Assembly: GCF_019038435.1 (NCBI RefSeq)
Contig: NZ_JAGPOX010000006.1
Coordinates: 1-64,000 of the forward strand
Source: Nocardia alni
GTDB taxonomy: Bacteria > Actinomycetota > Actinomycetes > Mycobacteriales > Mycobacteriaceae
Reading direction: 5' to 3'
Length of the DNA: 64,000 nucleotides
Numbering within the stretch: the stretch's first letter is position 1; each line of letters opens with the position of its first letter. Positions 27,606-36,541 of this stretch are shown here, one piece after another. Under the pieces are notes generated by a model. That model had not been told where the DNA came from and did no database searches. It saw only the letters and a program-made list of their open reading frames with translations. Position numbers and translations under genes: made by a program.

Positions 27606-28802
27606 ATGACCGGCCCACTCGAAGGTGTGCGTGTCATCGATCTCACCGCCGCCCTCGCCGGCCCGTACTGCACGATGATCCTCGCCGACCTCGGCGCCGA
27701 TATCATCAAGGTCGAACCAGCCGGCGGGGAGGTCACGCGGAGGGTGGGCCCATATCAGCCCAGCGCCGACGGGAATGGTCAGGCGCCGCTCGGCGGGTAT
27801 TTCCAGAGCATCAACCGCGGCAAACGCAGCATCGTCCTCGATCTCAAAACTCCCGAGGGCCACGCGGAACTACTCGAACTACTGCGCACCGCCGACGTGC
27901 TGGTGGAAAACTTCGGACCAGGTGTCGTCGACCGCCTCGATATCTCCTACGAGACGGTGCGGCCGAACAATCCCCGGCTGATCTACGCATCGCTCACCGG
28001 ATTCGGGGCCGCCTGGTCCGGTGAAAGTCCCTATATGAACTGGCCTGCCATGGATATCACCATCCAGGCCATGGCGGGCGCATTGAGCATTACCGGCACC
28101 GAAGACGGCAAACCCGTCAAGATCGGACCGGGCGTCGGCGATATCTTCCCGGGAGCGATGCTCACCATCGGCATACTGTCCGCCTTGCACGAAACCGAAC
28201 GAACCGGCTTGGGCCAGCAAATCGATGTTTCGATGTTCGATGCGATCTTGTCGCTGTGCGAGCGAATCGTTTATCAGTACTCCTTCACCGGTCAGGTACC
28301 ACACCCCATCGGCAATACGCACCCCATCCTCACCCCCTTCGACGTTCTCGAAGTAAAAGACGGCTGGATCGCCATTGCCGCGACCACACAGCTGCGGTGG
28401 GAAGCCCTGTGCCGCATCATGGAACGCCCTGAACTCATCGAGGACCCCCGGTTCCGGGACGAGGGCGCGCGAGGCCGCCACCGGCCCGAGATCCGCCGGC
28501 TGCTCGACGACTGGTCTCGGGAGTTCACCCGGTCCGAGCTCGGGGAGAAGCTCGGCGGAAAAGTCCCGTTCGGACCGGTCAACGATATCCGGGACATCTT
28601 CGACGACCCACATGCGTGGGCCCGGGAAATGCTCGTCGAGATCGAGAGCCCGGGATCGGCACGCAAGGCCATCGTCGCCGGGCAACCGATCAAGTTCAGC
28701 AGGACCCCGTCGAAAGTCGGGGCCCGGGCACCGCTGCTGAACGAACACGCCGAAGAGATCCGCGCGGAAGCCGGCGCCCGATCACCTCGAGGAGTCCGCT
28801 GA
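27606..28802 (+). CDS. CaiB/BaiF family III CoA-transferase
   Basis: 398 residues. The N-terminus has VIDLTAALAGPYCTMILADLGAD and the catalytic Asp150 is in AMDITIQAMAG. GAAGGAG precedes the ATG. Family III enzymes move CoA from a donor thioester (often succinyl-CoA) to a carboxylic acid, or within a dicarboxylate. It starts a four-gene operon and overlaps the next gene by one base (TGATG), so it probably activates the acid whose acyl-CoA is oxidised by the dehydrogenase at 29788. Confidence 0.94.
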   Translation: MTGPLEGVRVIDLTAALAGPYCTMILADLGADIIKVEPAGGEVTRRVGPYQPSADGNGQAPLGGYFQSINRGKRSIVLDLKTPEGHAELLELLRTADVLVENFGPGVVDRLDISYETVRPNNPRLIYASLTGFGAAWSGESPYMNWPAMDITIQAMAGALSITGTEDGKPVKIGPGVGDIFPGAMLTIGILSALHETERTGLGQQIDVSMFDAILSLCERIVYQYSFTGQVPHPIGNTHPILTPFDVLEVKDGWIAIAATTQLRWEALCRIMERPELIEDPRFRDEGARGRHRPEIRRLLDDWSREFTRSELGEKLGGKVPFGPVNDIRDIFDDPHAWAREMLVEIESPGSARKAIVAGQPIKFSRTPSKVGARAPLLNEHAEEIRAEAGARSPRGVR

Positions 28803-29731
28803 TGGCCGGTTACGAAGTCAGTCCGGAATTCGCCGAACTCGTCGGCCAACTGCGGGCGGCGCCGTTTCGGGCCGACACCACGGCAGTGTCCGATCTCCGC
28901 GCGAACTTCGAGAAGTTCGCCGCGACCTTCTACGATCCGCCGCCGGTGGAGTTCGTGCCGGACAACGCCGATGGCGTCGAGGTCGAGTGGGCGTACACCC
29001 CCGGATGCGACCGATCGCGGGTGGTGCTCTACCTGCATGGCGGCGGCTACACCATCGGTTCCATCGGCGCCTATCGCGATTTTTGCGCCCGTATCTCGGA
29101 GGGCTCGGGCGCGGCGGTGCTCTCTGTCGGTTACCGTCTCGCTCCGGAGCACCGTTTCCCGGCGGCGGTCGAGGATTCGGTTGCCGTCTACCGATGGCTG
29201 ATCGCCCACGGCGTCGACGCCGCCCACATCGTTATCGCCGGCGATTCCGCGGGAGGCGGGCTCACCATCGCCACCCTGGTGCGGCTGCGGGACTCCGGCG
29301 TGGAATTGGCCGGGGCCGGCGTGTGCATCTCCCCGCTGGCCGATCTCGCCCACACCGGAGCGTCGGTCCACGAGAAGGCACATGCCGATCCCATCGTCAC
29401 GCCCGAAGGTAGCCACGCCTACGGAGTGCGCTACCTCGGCGACGACGGCGACCTCACCGATCCGATCGCCTCACCGCTCTACGCCGACTTGCACGCACTT
29501 CCCCCGATCCTGATCCAGGTGGGCACGGCAGAGGTCCTGCTGGACGATTCACTCCGCCTGGCACGCAAACTCCGCGACTCGGGCGTCTCCGTGGACCTCG
29601 ACGTGTGGCCGGAAATGATCCATATCTTCCCGTTCTTCGCCTCCCGGATACCGGAATCCCGGCGAGCATTGAAATACATGCACACGTTCATCGAGAACAC
29701 TATCGGGCCATCGCCGAAACAACATGCGTAG
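28802..29731 (+). CDS. alpha/beta hydrolase, hormone-sensitive-lipase-type esterase
   Basis: 309 residues. The oxyanion motif HGGGYTIGS and the nucleophile elbow GDSAGGG (Ser near 152) define the HSL family; the late Asp and His (WPEMIHIF) complete the triad. There is no signal peptide, so it is cytosolic. It could hydrolyse an ester or lactone from the BVMO reaction, or a prodrug-like ester substrate. Confidence 0.92.
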   Translation: MAGYEVSPEFAELVGQLRAAPFRADTTAVSDLRANFEKFAATFYDPPPVEFVPDNADGVEVEWAYTPGCDRSRVVLYLHGGGYTIGSIGAYRDFCARISEGSGAAVLSVGYRLAPEHRFPAAVEDSVAVYRWLIAHGVDAAHIVIAGDSAGGGLTIATLVRLRDSGVELAGAGVCISPLADLAHTGASVHEKAHADPIVTPEGSHAYGVRYLGDDGDLTDPIASPLYADLHALPPILIQVGTAEVLLDDSLRLARKLRDSGVSVDLDVWPEMIHIFPFFASRIPESRRALKYMHTFIENTIGPSPKQHA

Positions 29732-29787
29732 AACCTCTCGACCACGATGACCAATGATTCGGAATACCGAAGAAAGGTGCAATATCG

Positions 29788-31023
29788 TTGTTGCAGAACA
29801 GAAATAAGACGAGAGAAGATATCGCCCTGCCGGCGCGTCCACCGCAATTGCAGCCGCCGTGGGCAACCACCGAGCGCTCAGCACTGCTCACCACCGCGCG
29901 GGATTTCAGCTACACCGAAGTCCTTCCGACGGCGAACACCCACGACCGCACGGAAAAGGCCATTCCAGACGCGCTGATGCATCGTCTCGCGGAACTCGGA
30001 TACTTCGGAATCACCATTCCCGCCGAACACGGTGGACTCGGCCTGGGCGTGTTCGAGTACGCCATGATCTCCGAAGAGCTGTCCAGATCGTGGATGAGCG
30101 TCGCCTCCATCATCGCCCGCGCGCAGGGCCTGGGAACACGATTCGACGACCAGGCGCGCCGAAAAGAGTTGATGGCGCGCAGTGCGCGAGGTCAGTGGAT
30201 CGGCGCCGCGGCGTTCTCGGAGGCCGAGTCGGGCTCCGATCTCGGGTCGGTCCAGACCACCGCTCGCCGAGTGGGCGACAACTATGTGATCAACGGCCGA
30301 AAACGCTGGTGCGGCAATGCCTTCGAGGGCGATTTCATCCTGGTGATGTGCAGGGTGCTGGATGAGTCGGAGCAGCCGGGACCAATCCGGACCTTCGTTC
30401 TGGAGAAGGCCCGGAACAGTTTTCCGAGCGGCGTTACCGGAGAACCGATCGACAAGATCGGATACCACGGAATCGTCAGCTGGGACCTCACCCTTACCGA
30501 CGTCTCCGTCGGTCCCGACGCCATCGTCGAACCGTTCGGGTTCACCGGGGCCGAAGGCAAGGGATTCAAGGCGGTGGAAAGCGGGCTCAACGTGGCTCGG
30601 GTACAGACCGCCGCCCGCGCTGTCGGCCTCGCCAGAGGCGCCCTCGAAGACACCGTCAACTATCTGCAGTCACGGGTCCAGTTCGGTGCACCGCTGGGTG
30701 ATTTCCAAGCCATCCGCTTCACGGTCGCGGAGATGGCGGCGAAGATCGCTCAGGCACGATCGTTCTATCAGTACGTGGCGAATCTCATGGACAACGGCGT
30801 TGCCTGCGAACAGGAGGCCGCGATGACGAAATTGCTGGCGACCGAGATGGCGGTCGAAATCACGGGGCAGGCACTACAGCTACACGGCGGAAACGGATAT
30901 ACCCGTGAGCACGCCATCGAGCGCTACTGGCGGGACGCCCGATTGACGACGATTTTCGAAGGAACAAGCCAGATTCAGCAGAAGATAATCAGCGACCGCG
31001 TCCTTCCTCGACCCGCACGGTGA
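29788..31023 (+). CDS. acyl-CoA dehydrogenase
   Basis: 411 residues with the three-domain ACAD fold: AFSEAESGSDLGSVQTTA (FAD contact), the middle beta domain, and the C-terminal helices with QLHGGNGYTREHAIERYWRD and FEGTSQIQQ. The start is TTG 29788, with GAAAGG 10 bases upstream; no ATG fits before the fold begins. It oxidises a saturated acyl-CoA to a 2-enoyl-CoA and passes electrons to ETF. It lies in the CoA-transferase operon. Confidence 0.93.
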   Translation: MLQNRNKTREDIALPARPPQLQPPWATTERSALLTTARDFSYTEVLPTANTHDRTEKAIPDALMHRLAELGYFGITIPAEHGGLGLGVFEYAMISEELSRSWMSVASIIARAQGLGTRFDDQARRKELMARSARGQWIGAAAFSEAESGSDLGSVQTTARRVGDNYVINGRKRWCGNAFEGDFILVMCRVLDESEQPGPIRTFVLEKARNSFPSGVTGEPIDKIGYHGIVSWDLTLTDVSVGPDAIVEPFGFTGAEGKGFKAVESGLNVARVQTAARAVGLARGALEDTVNYLQSRVQFGAPLGDFQAIRFTVAEMAAKIAQARSFYQYVANLMDNGVACEQEAAMTKLLATEMAVEITGQALQLHGGNGYTREHAIERYWRDARLTTIFEGTSQIQQKIISDRVLPRPAR

Positions 31024-31068
31024 CCACCGGCTGACAGCACAAGCCCCACGAGAAGACAGGGAGAAGAC

Positions 31069-31860
31069 ATGAATTCACCGCTGAAAGGTCTGCGTGCCGT
31101 GGTCACAGGCGCCGGCCGGGGCATCGGCCGCGCTACCGCGATCACACTCGCCGAACGGGGTTGCGATGTCGCAGTCGTCGATATCGACCTGCATTCGGGG
31201 CGCGGTATCCCCGGAGAGTCCGGCGATACAACAGAAGCGATCACCGCACTCGGAGTCAAAGCGATCGGCATCGAAGCCGATCTCACCGTCGAGGCCAATG
31301 CGACGAAGATCATCGAAGGGGTCGTCACCGCGTGGGGCGGCCTGGACATCCTGGTCAACATCGCGGGCGGTGCGATCACCCCGTTCGAGAGCAGCAAACC
31401 CAGCGTGACCCCATCGGCCGACATCCGGCGGCTCCTCGACGTGAATCTGATGTCGGCGATCTACCTGTGCCAGGCAGCGGCCCCGGTGCTGGACCGGTCG
31501 CCGGCCGCGTCGATCGTGAATACCACGTCCTTGTCCGGCCTGGGCGTCCTGCCCGGCGGTTCGTTGGCCGGGTACGCGGTGTCCAAGGCGGCACTTGCGC
31601 ACTACACCCTGTACCTGGCCGAGGACCTCGGGCCGCGGGGTATCCGCGTCAACGCGGTCTCCCCGGGCTACACGATGACCGGCCGGGTGCGGGCCAACTC
31701 GGTGGACACCGGTTTCGCGGAGAAGGCCGCCGACAGCGCGCTGCGGCGGCTGGCCGAACCCGAGGACATCGCCCGAGCCGTCGCGTTCCTGGTTTCCCCG
31801 GACGCGGGGTACGTCACCGGCCACATCCTCGCCGTCGACGGGATGACCCGACTGGTATGA
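31069..31860 (+). CDS. short-chain dehydrogenase/reductase
   Basis: 263 residues. TGAGRGIG, VNIAGG (an unusual form of NNAG), and a Ser-Tyr-Lys triad in TTSLSGLG and YAVSKAA. An Asp-containing VVDIDLHSG after beta-2 suggests NAD. GGGAG precedes the ATG. It is the last gene of the CoA-transferase operon and converges on the MmgE/PrpD gene with only 11 bp between stops and no clear terminator. A 3-hydroxyacyl-CoA or alcohol substrate is likely. Confidence 0.9.
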   Translation: MNSPLKGLRAVVTGAGRGIGRATAITLAERGCDVAVVDIDLHSGRGIPGESGDTTEAITALGVKAIGIEADLTVEANATKIIEGVVTAWGGLDILVNIAGGAITPFESSKPSVTPSADIRRLLDVNLMSAIYLCQAAAPVLDRSPAASIVNTTSLSGLGVLPGGSLAGYAVSKAALAHYTLYLAEDLGPRGIRVNAVSPGYTMTGRVRANSVDTGFAEKAADSALRRLAEPEDIARAVAFLVSPDAGYVTGHILAVDGMTRLV

Positions 31861-31871
31861 GGAGGATCCGG

Positions 31872-33224
31872 TCAGGACTTCCACTCGCGCGTGAGCTCGG
31901 CGATGTCCGGGCAATCCTGCAGTGCGGCGATCCGATCGGCGATCTCCTCGGCGCGAGAACGCGAGAGAACCGGCGTGGCAAGTGAGAGAAACTTCGCCCG
32001 GACACGGTCGTCCTGCTCGGACGGCGACACCCGCCAGAGACGTTCACCCGAATCGGCCGAGACCGATGCCTCGGATCCGTCGTCGAACACGATCCGCATG
32101 CGGGTCCCGGTCTTCGCCAGGTGGTCATCGGATCGGAGGCGCACGAGCCGGCTCAACTCGGTGACGGCCGGGTTCACGAGCGTCTCCTCGGTGAACTGCT
32201 CGGCGCCTGCCCGACCGTGGACGAGCGCCAACGCGGTGGCGAAGGCAATGCTGAACTTCGATTCCAACACCGTGGTCGGCTCCGCGATCGTGCAGACACC
32301 CACACAAATCGACGGTATGTCGAGCTCGATGGACCGCACGGTCCGCACATCGAAGCCGGCATCGGCGCGTACTCGCAATGCCGCCTCGATCGCGGCGTGG
32401 GTGCCGAAGCAGGCGGCATGCTGCTTGATTCGCGCATCCAGCACGTGCCAGGGCGCACCGAAGCCGGTGAGAATGCACGCTTCGTCGAGGCCGCTGGACT
32501 GGGTCGCCACGAATCCCTGGGGGCCGAACACCGCGTCCTCCCGAGCCACGAAACCATTCATCGCCAGCCGCGCCGCGTGTATGCCACCCTGCGCTGCCCG
32601 ACCGGCGTGCAACGGTTTGCCCATCGACCCGAACATCGCTTTCAGTCCGGCGGCCATGGTGGCGGCGATCCGAAGCGCCACCGCCATCTGCTCGGCGTTC
32701 GCACCGAGGAGATGTGCCACAGCTGCTGCGGCGCCGAATGTTCCGACGGTGCCGGTGGTGTGGAAGCCACGCCCGTAGTGACTCGGATTGATGGCCAACC
32801 CGAGGCGTTCTTGCAGTTCGTACCCCGCCACGTACGCCGAGATCAGATCCGCTCCGCTGCAACCTATTTCTTCTCCGACCGCGATCAGCGCGGGGACCAG
32901 CGGAGCCGAGGGATGAATGCCGGACCCCGGCGCCCAGTCGTCGAAATCGAGAGCGTGCGCGGCGGTCCCGTTGACAATTGCCGCGGTGGCGGCCGAGGTT
33001 GTCCGCGGCGTTCCCCACAGTCGCGCGGAACCCGTTTCTTCCGATCGGACCATTGTCCGCCGCACGACCCGGGTCGCCGGTTCGCTCATTCCCGCCAGTG
33101 CGACACCGAGTGTGTCGAGAACGCAATGGCGGACCGTCTCCACCACCTCGATCGGCAATTGCCCGTAGGTGAGTTGGGCAGCAGAGCCGGCCAGGTGTGC
33201 CAATTTCCGGCCGTCCGAGCTCAT
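31872..33224 (-). CDS. MmgE/PrpD family protein
   Basis: 450 residues, full length for the family, with MSEPATRVVRRTM, HALDFDDWAPGS and GYELQERLGLAINPSHYGRG. Relatives include 2-methylcitrate dehydratase, cis-aconitate decarboxylase and related (de)hydratases or isomerases of carboxylic acids. Its ATG overlaps the stop of the lyase gene upstream by four bases (ATGA), so the two are co-translated. With that lyase it could handle a citramalate- or itaconate-like acid. The exact reaction cannot be read from sequence. Confidence 0.9.
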   Translation of the reverse strand: MSSDGRKLAHLAGSAAQLTYGQLPIEVVETVRHCVLDTLGVALAGMSEPATRVVRRTMVRSEETGSARLWGTPRTTSAATAAIVNGTAAHALDFDDWAPGSGIHPSAPLVPALIAVGEEIGCSGADLISAYVAGYELQERLGLAINPSHYGRGFHTTGTVGTFGAAAAVAHLLGANAEQMAVALRIAATMAAGLKAMFGSMGKPLHAGRAAQGGIHAARLAMNGFVAREDAVFGPQGFVATQSSGLDEACILTGFGAPWHVLDARIKQHAACFGTHAAIEAALRVRADAGFDVRTVRSIELDIPSICVGVCTIAEPTTVLESKFSIAFATALALVHGRAGAEQFTEETLVNPAVTELSRLVRLRSDDHLAKTGTRMRIVFDDGSEASVSADSGERLWRVSPSEQDDRVRAKFLSLATPVLSRSRAEEIADRIAALQDCPDIAELTREWKS

Positions 33225-34165
33225 CTCGCGAACTCCGCTGTACGCATCAGGCCGGAACGCCGCCCCTTCTCGGCTGTGACCTGAGCCAATTTACGACTCG
33301 CCTCGTCGATCATTTCTCCGTCGAGCATGGCCGCGCCGCGCGCCCCGCCGTCCGCCGAGCGGTGGTGGTCATATGCCTCGAGGATCCTCTCGGCCTTGTC
33401 GTAAGCCTGCTGGGTCGGTGAGAACACCTCGTTTGCCGCGTCGACCTGGGTGGGGTGCAGAACCCACTTACCATCGAATCCGAACGCCGCGGCATGTTGG
33501 GCGGCACCGCGGAAGCCGTCGATATCCTCGATAACCGCATACGGGCCATCGATGACCTGCAGCCCGTATTTGCGGGCCGTCACCGCGAGACTCATGAAGA
33601 CCGGGTCGATCGGGTTGTGCCCGGCATAAGTGTTCTGGCCTATGACCAACGTAGGAATCTGCATGGCGGCCATGAAGTCACCGGGCCCGAAGATCAGCGT
33701 CTCCACCCGTGGGGTCGACGCCGCGATATCGTCGACGATACTCAATCCGGCCGGGCCCTCGATCTGGACCTCGATGCCGATCCCGCCCTCGGGTAGGTCC
33801 AGGTCGCGCTCGAGCTGGGTGAGCAGGACGTCCAGCCAATGGATGTGGGCGAGCTTCTCGACCTTGGGCAGCATGATGCAGTCGATCAGCGCCCCAGCGC
33901 CCCTGACGATCTCGATCACGTCGTCGTAGGCCCAGCGAGTTTCGGCGTCGTTGACGCGCACCGCCACCACCTTGCCCGTCCAATCGCCATCGCGCAGAGC
34001 AGCGAGCACATTCGCGCGTGCCTCGACCTTCGCAGATGGCGCCACCGAGTCTTCGAGGTCCAAGAATGCCTCGTCGACAGCCAAACCCTGAGCCTTCACG
34101 AGCATCTTCGGATTGCTTCCCGGAACCGCTAGGCACGAGCGGCGGGGACGGAAAGTACGGGTCAT
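33221..34165 (-). CDS. HpcH/HpaI (CitE-like) acyl-CoA lyase, third and divergent
   Basis: 314 residues with SCLAVPGSNPKM, AFLDLEDSVAPSAK, LPKVE, GIEVQIEGPAGL and GKWVLHPTQV. It is clearly in the same family as the lyases at 19132 and 35552 but much less similar to them than they are to each other. ATG 34165 is supported by AAGGTGAG; the frame extends 14 codons upstream. It forms a two-gene operon with the MmgE/PrpD gene and is divergent from the second MaoC module. Confidence 0.92.
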   Translation of the reverse strand: MTRTFRPRRSCLAVPGSNPKMLVKAQGLAVDEAFLDLEDSVAPSAKVEARANVLAALRDGDWTGKVVAVRVNDAETRWAYDDVIEIVRGAGALIDCIMLPKVEKLAHIHWLDVLLTQLERDLDLPEGGIGIEVQIEGPAGLSIVDDIAASTPRVETLIFGPGDFMAAMQIPTLVIGQNTYAGHNPIDPVFMSLAVTARKYGLQVIDGPYAVIEDIDGFRGAAQHAAAFGFDGKWVLHPTQVDAANEVFSPTQQAYDKAERILEAYDHHRSADGGARGAAMLDGEMIDEASRKLAQVTAEKGRRSGLMRTAEFAR

Positions 34166-34515
34166 CGGCAACTCACCTTCAGATCGAATCCGAACACGGC
34201 CTGCCACGCGGAGGGGCGGGCGCTATGACGTAGAAACGAGCGGATGCGCTCAGTTCCGCAAGCCTACTCAAAACCACCACGTCCGCCTAGGGGATACAGC
34301 GCCAACCGCAAGAGACGAGACATTAGACGTAGCAGCTTCGCGTCTCTGGACTCTTCATGCTCGTTCTCACGTCGAGTTGAATTGGACACAGCCCGATACC
34401 AGGGATCGCCACGACGACCACATGCACCAGGCATATTCGGAAAATAAGGCCGTCCCTATGGTCACCGACGAAACCGGTGCGCGAATTCGGAAATACCCGA
34501 CGTCAGGAGATCCAG
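34166..34515. other. divergent intergenic region of 350 bp
   Basis: This separates the minus-strand lyase from the plus-strand MaoC module. I find neither the GTTGGTAGT-type operator seen before copy 1 nor a gene. It must hold promoters in both directions; an A-rich stretch (ATATTCGGAAAATAAGG, about 34433-34450) lies about 65 bp before the MaoC start. Confidence 0.4.
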
Positions 34516-35016
34516 ATGACCGGCACCGGACAAGAGCCGAACCTGGCCGACTTCCCGATCCGGAAGCGGGGCGCCTACTTCGAAAAATTCACCGTCGGCG
34601 AGGTGTTCGAACATCACTGGGGCCGGACCATCACCAGCGCTGACAACACGATCTTCTGCACGGCACTGGCCCATTGGACGCCGATGTACCTCAATACGGA
34701 GTACGCCCGCGCGCACGGGCACAAGGACGCGGTACTGAACCCGTTCCTCGTGTTGTGCACCGTGGTCGGTCTTTCCGTCGAGGACCTCAGCGAATCGGGT
34801 GGCCCATTCCTCGGAATCGAGCAGTGCGTCTTCGAACGTCCGCTCTACGCCGGCGACACGATCCGCGCCGAGTCCGTGGTCACGCAAGCGCGGCCGTCCG
34901 GCAGCCGACCGGGATACGGGATCGTCACATGGCAGACCACGGCCTTCGATCAGCACGAACAAGTGGTCCTGCACTTCATCCGGAAGAACCTCCTGGCAGG
35001 TGATCAGCAGCGATGA
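34516..35016 (+). CDS. MaoC-family hot-dog hydratase, subunit A (copy 2)
   Basis: 166 residues, very similar to the protein at 18017 (RGAYFEKFTVGEVFEHHWGR, ALAHWTPMYLNTEYARAHGH, NPFLVLCTVVGLSVEDLSES). AGGAGA precedes ATG 34516. Its stop overlaps the start of subunit B by four bases, tighter than in copy 1, consistent with equimolar subunits of one enzyme. Predicted as half of a mesaconyl-CoA hydratase-like enzyme. Confidence 0.86.
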   Translation: MTGTGQEPNLADFPIRKRGAYFEKFTVGEVFEHHWGRTITSADNTIFCTALAHWTPMYLNTEYARAHGHKDAVLNPFLVLCTVVGLSVEDLSESGGPFLGIEQCVFERPLYAGDTIRAESVVTQARPSGSRPGYGIVTWQTTAFDQHEQVVLHFIRKNLLAGDQQR

Positions 35017-35516
35017 CCGACGCACAATCGCTTCCAACGGTCGATCCGAGAATCACCGAGGATTCGTCCTGGTTCGAGTCCTTCGAGGTAGGGCAGCGCT
35101 GGAGACATTTCCGCGGCGCCACCATCGACGAGGTCGAGAACCAGCTCATCACCAAGATGGTGATGAACACCGCCCAGGAGCACTGGAACGAGGCGGCGAT
35201 GCGGGGATCCCAGTGGGGCGAGAGCCGGCTGGTCTTCGGTCTGATCACCGCGTCGCTCACGCTGGGGCTCACGAGCCAGGACACGGCTGAGAACGCGTTG
35301 GCCGAGATCGGCCTGGACGGAATTCGATTCAGAGCCGGAGTCTTTCACGGTGACACGATCTACGCGTACACGCAGGTCCTCGCTGTCGAGCCGGCCGACC
35401 GCCCGGACGCCGGGATCGTCGAATTCCAGCACTGGGGCGCCACCGCCGACACCCGCATCGTTTTCGAATGCCGGCGAAAGGTCCTGATCAAACGCCGCAG
35501 CCACTGGCGCCCCTGA
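35013..35516 (+). CDS. MaoC-family hot-dog hydratase, subunit B (copy 2)
   Basis: 167 residues, nearly colinear with the protein at 18582 (SSWFESFEVGQRWRHFRGAT, AQEHWNEAAMRGSQWGESRL, ending RRSHWRP). The ATGA overlap with subunit A argues for a two-subunit enzyme. Role as for copy 1. Confidence 0.86.
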   Translation: MTDAQSLPTVDPRITEDSSWFESFEVGQRWRHFRGATIDEVENQLITKMVMNTAQEHWNEAAMRGSQWGESRLVFGLITASLTLGLTSQDTAENALAEIGLDGIRFRAGVFHGDTIYAYTQVLAVEPADRPDAGIVEFQHWGATADTRIVFECRRKVLIKRRSHWRP

Positions 35517-35551
35517 CACCATCCGCTATTCCCGAGATTAGGAAACCACCG

Positions 35552-36472
35552 ATGTCCGACACGAGGCCCATCCGACGTCGCCGATCCGAGCTGTCGACGC
35601 CCGCAACCAGTGAGAAGATGATGGCCAAAGCGGCCGGTGGGGACGCCGACCTGGTCTTCCTCGATCTCGAGGATGCCGTCGCGCCCAACGCCAAGGACGT
35701 TGCCAGGCGACAGGCCATCACCGCACTGCGTGAACTCGATTGGGGAACCAAGACCCGGGCCGTGCGGGTCAACGGAGTTCGCACGACATGGTGTCTCGAC
35801 GACATCACCGATGTCGTCGCCGGGGCGGGTGCTGACCTGGACGTCCTCATCCTGCCCAAGGTGAAATCACCTCGCGATGTCTGGTTCGTCGAAACACTGC
35901 TGACCCAGCTCGAATACAAGCACGGGCTCGAGGTCGGCAGAATCGGGCTCGAGGTGCTGATCGAAGAGGTCGAAGCACTTGCCGCCGTCGACGCGATCGC
36001 CGCGAGCAGCCCGCGCCTGGAAGCTTTGATCCTCGGTGTGGGCGACCTCGCCGCCAGTCATGGGATGCGCTCTGCCCACATCGGTACGACAGCGGGATAC
36101 CCGGGCGACATCTGGCATTCGGCGAGGACCAAGCTGATCGTCGCCGCCCGCAGCAACGGACTCGACGCGATCGACGGTCCCTTCGGGGATTTCAAGGACT
36201 CCGAGGGATATCGACAGCAGGCGAACTGGTCCGCCGAACTCGGTGCGGTCGGCAAGTGGGCGATCCACCCCAACCAGGTCACGCTCGCGAACGATGTCTT
36301 CTCCCCGTCCGAGGAAGAAGTGGCCCAGGCCACCAAGGTGGTCACCGCCATGCGCGCGGCGGAAGCGGCCGGCGACGGAGCCGTCGCCATCGACGGAATC
36401 ATGGTCGACGCCGCGACCGCCCGAATTTTCGAAACCGTGTTGCTGCGCGCATCCATCGTCGAAAAGCACTGA
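35552..36472 (+). CDS. HpcH/HpaI (CitE-like) acyl-CoA lyase, copy 2
   Basis: 306 residues, the same length as the copy at 19132 and highly similar throughout (RRRSELSTPATSEKMMAKAA, LVFLDLEDAVAPNAKD, LEVLIEEVEALAAVDAIAAS, GKWAIHPNQV). ATG 35552 follows TTAGGA. It lies in the order hydratase A, hydratase B, lyase, dehydrogenase. Two near-identical lyases in one region suggest either gene dosage or two related substrates. Confidence 0.9.
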   Translation: MSDTRPIRRRRSELSTPATSEKMMAKAAGGDADLVFLDLEDAVAPNAKDVARRQAITALRELDWGTKTRAVRVNGVRTTWCLDDITDVVAGAGADLDVLILPKVKSPRDVWFVETLLTQLEYKHGLEVGRIGLEVLIEEVEALAAVDAIAASSPRLEALILGVGDLAASHGMRSAHIGTTAGYPGDIWHSARTKLIVAARSNGLDAIDGPFGDFKDSEGYRQQANWSAELGAVGKWAIHPNQVTLANDVFSPSEEEVAQATKVVTAMRAAEAAGDGAVAIDGIMVDAATARIFETVLLRASIVEKH

Positions 36473-36541
36473 GGCCATCGACATCTCCCCCGGCACGCCA
36501 TCAATGGCCGCACAGTCATCGCACGCAGAAAGTCAACATCC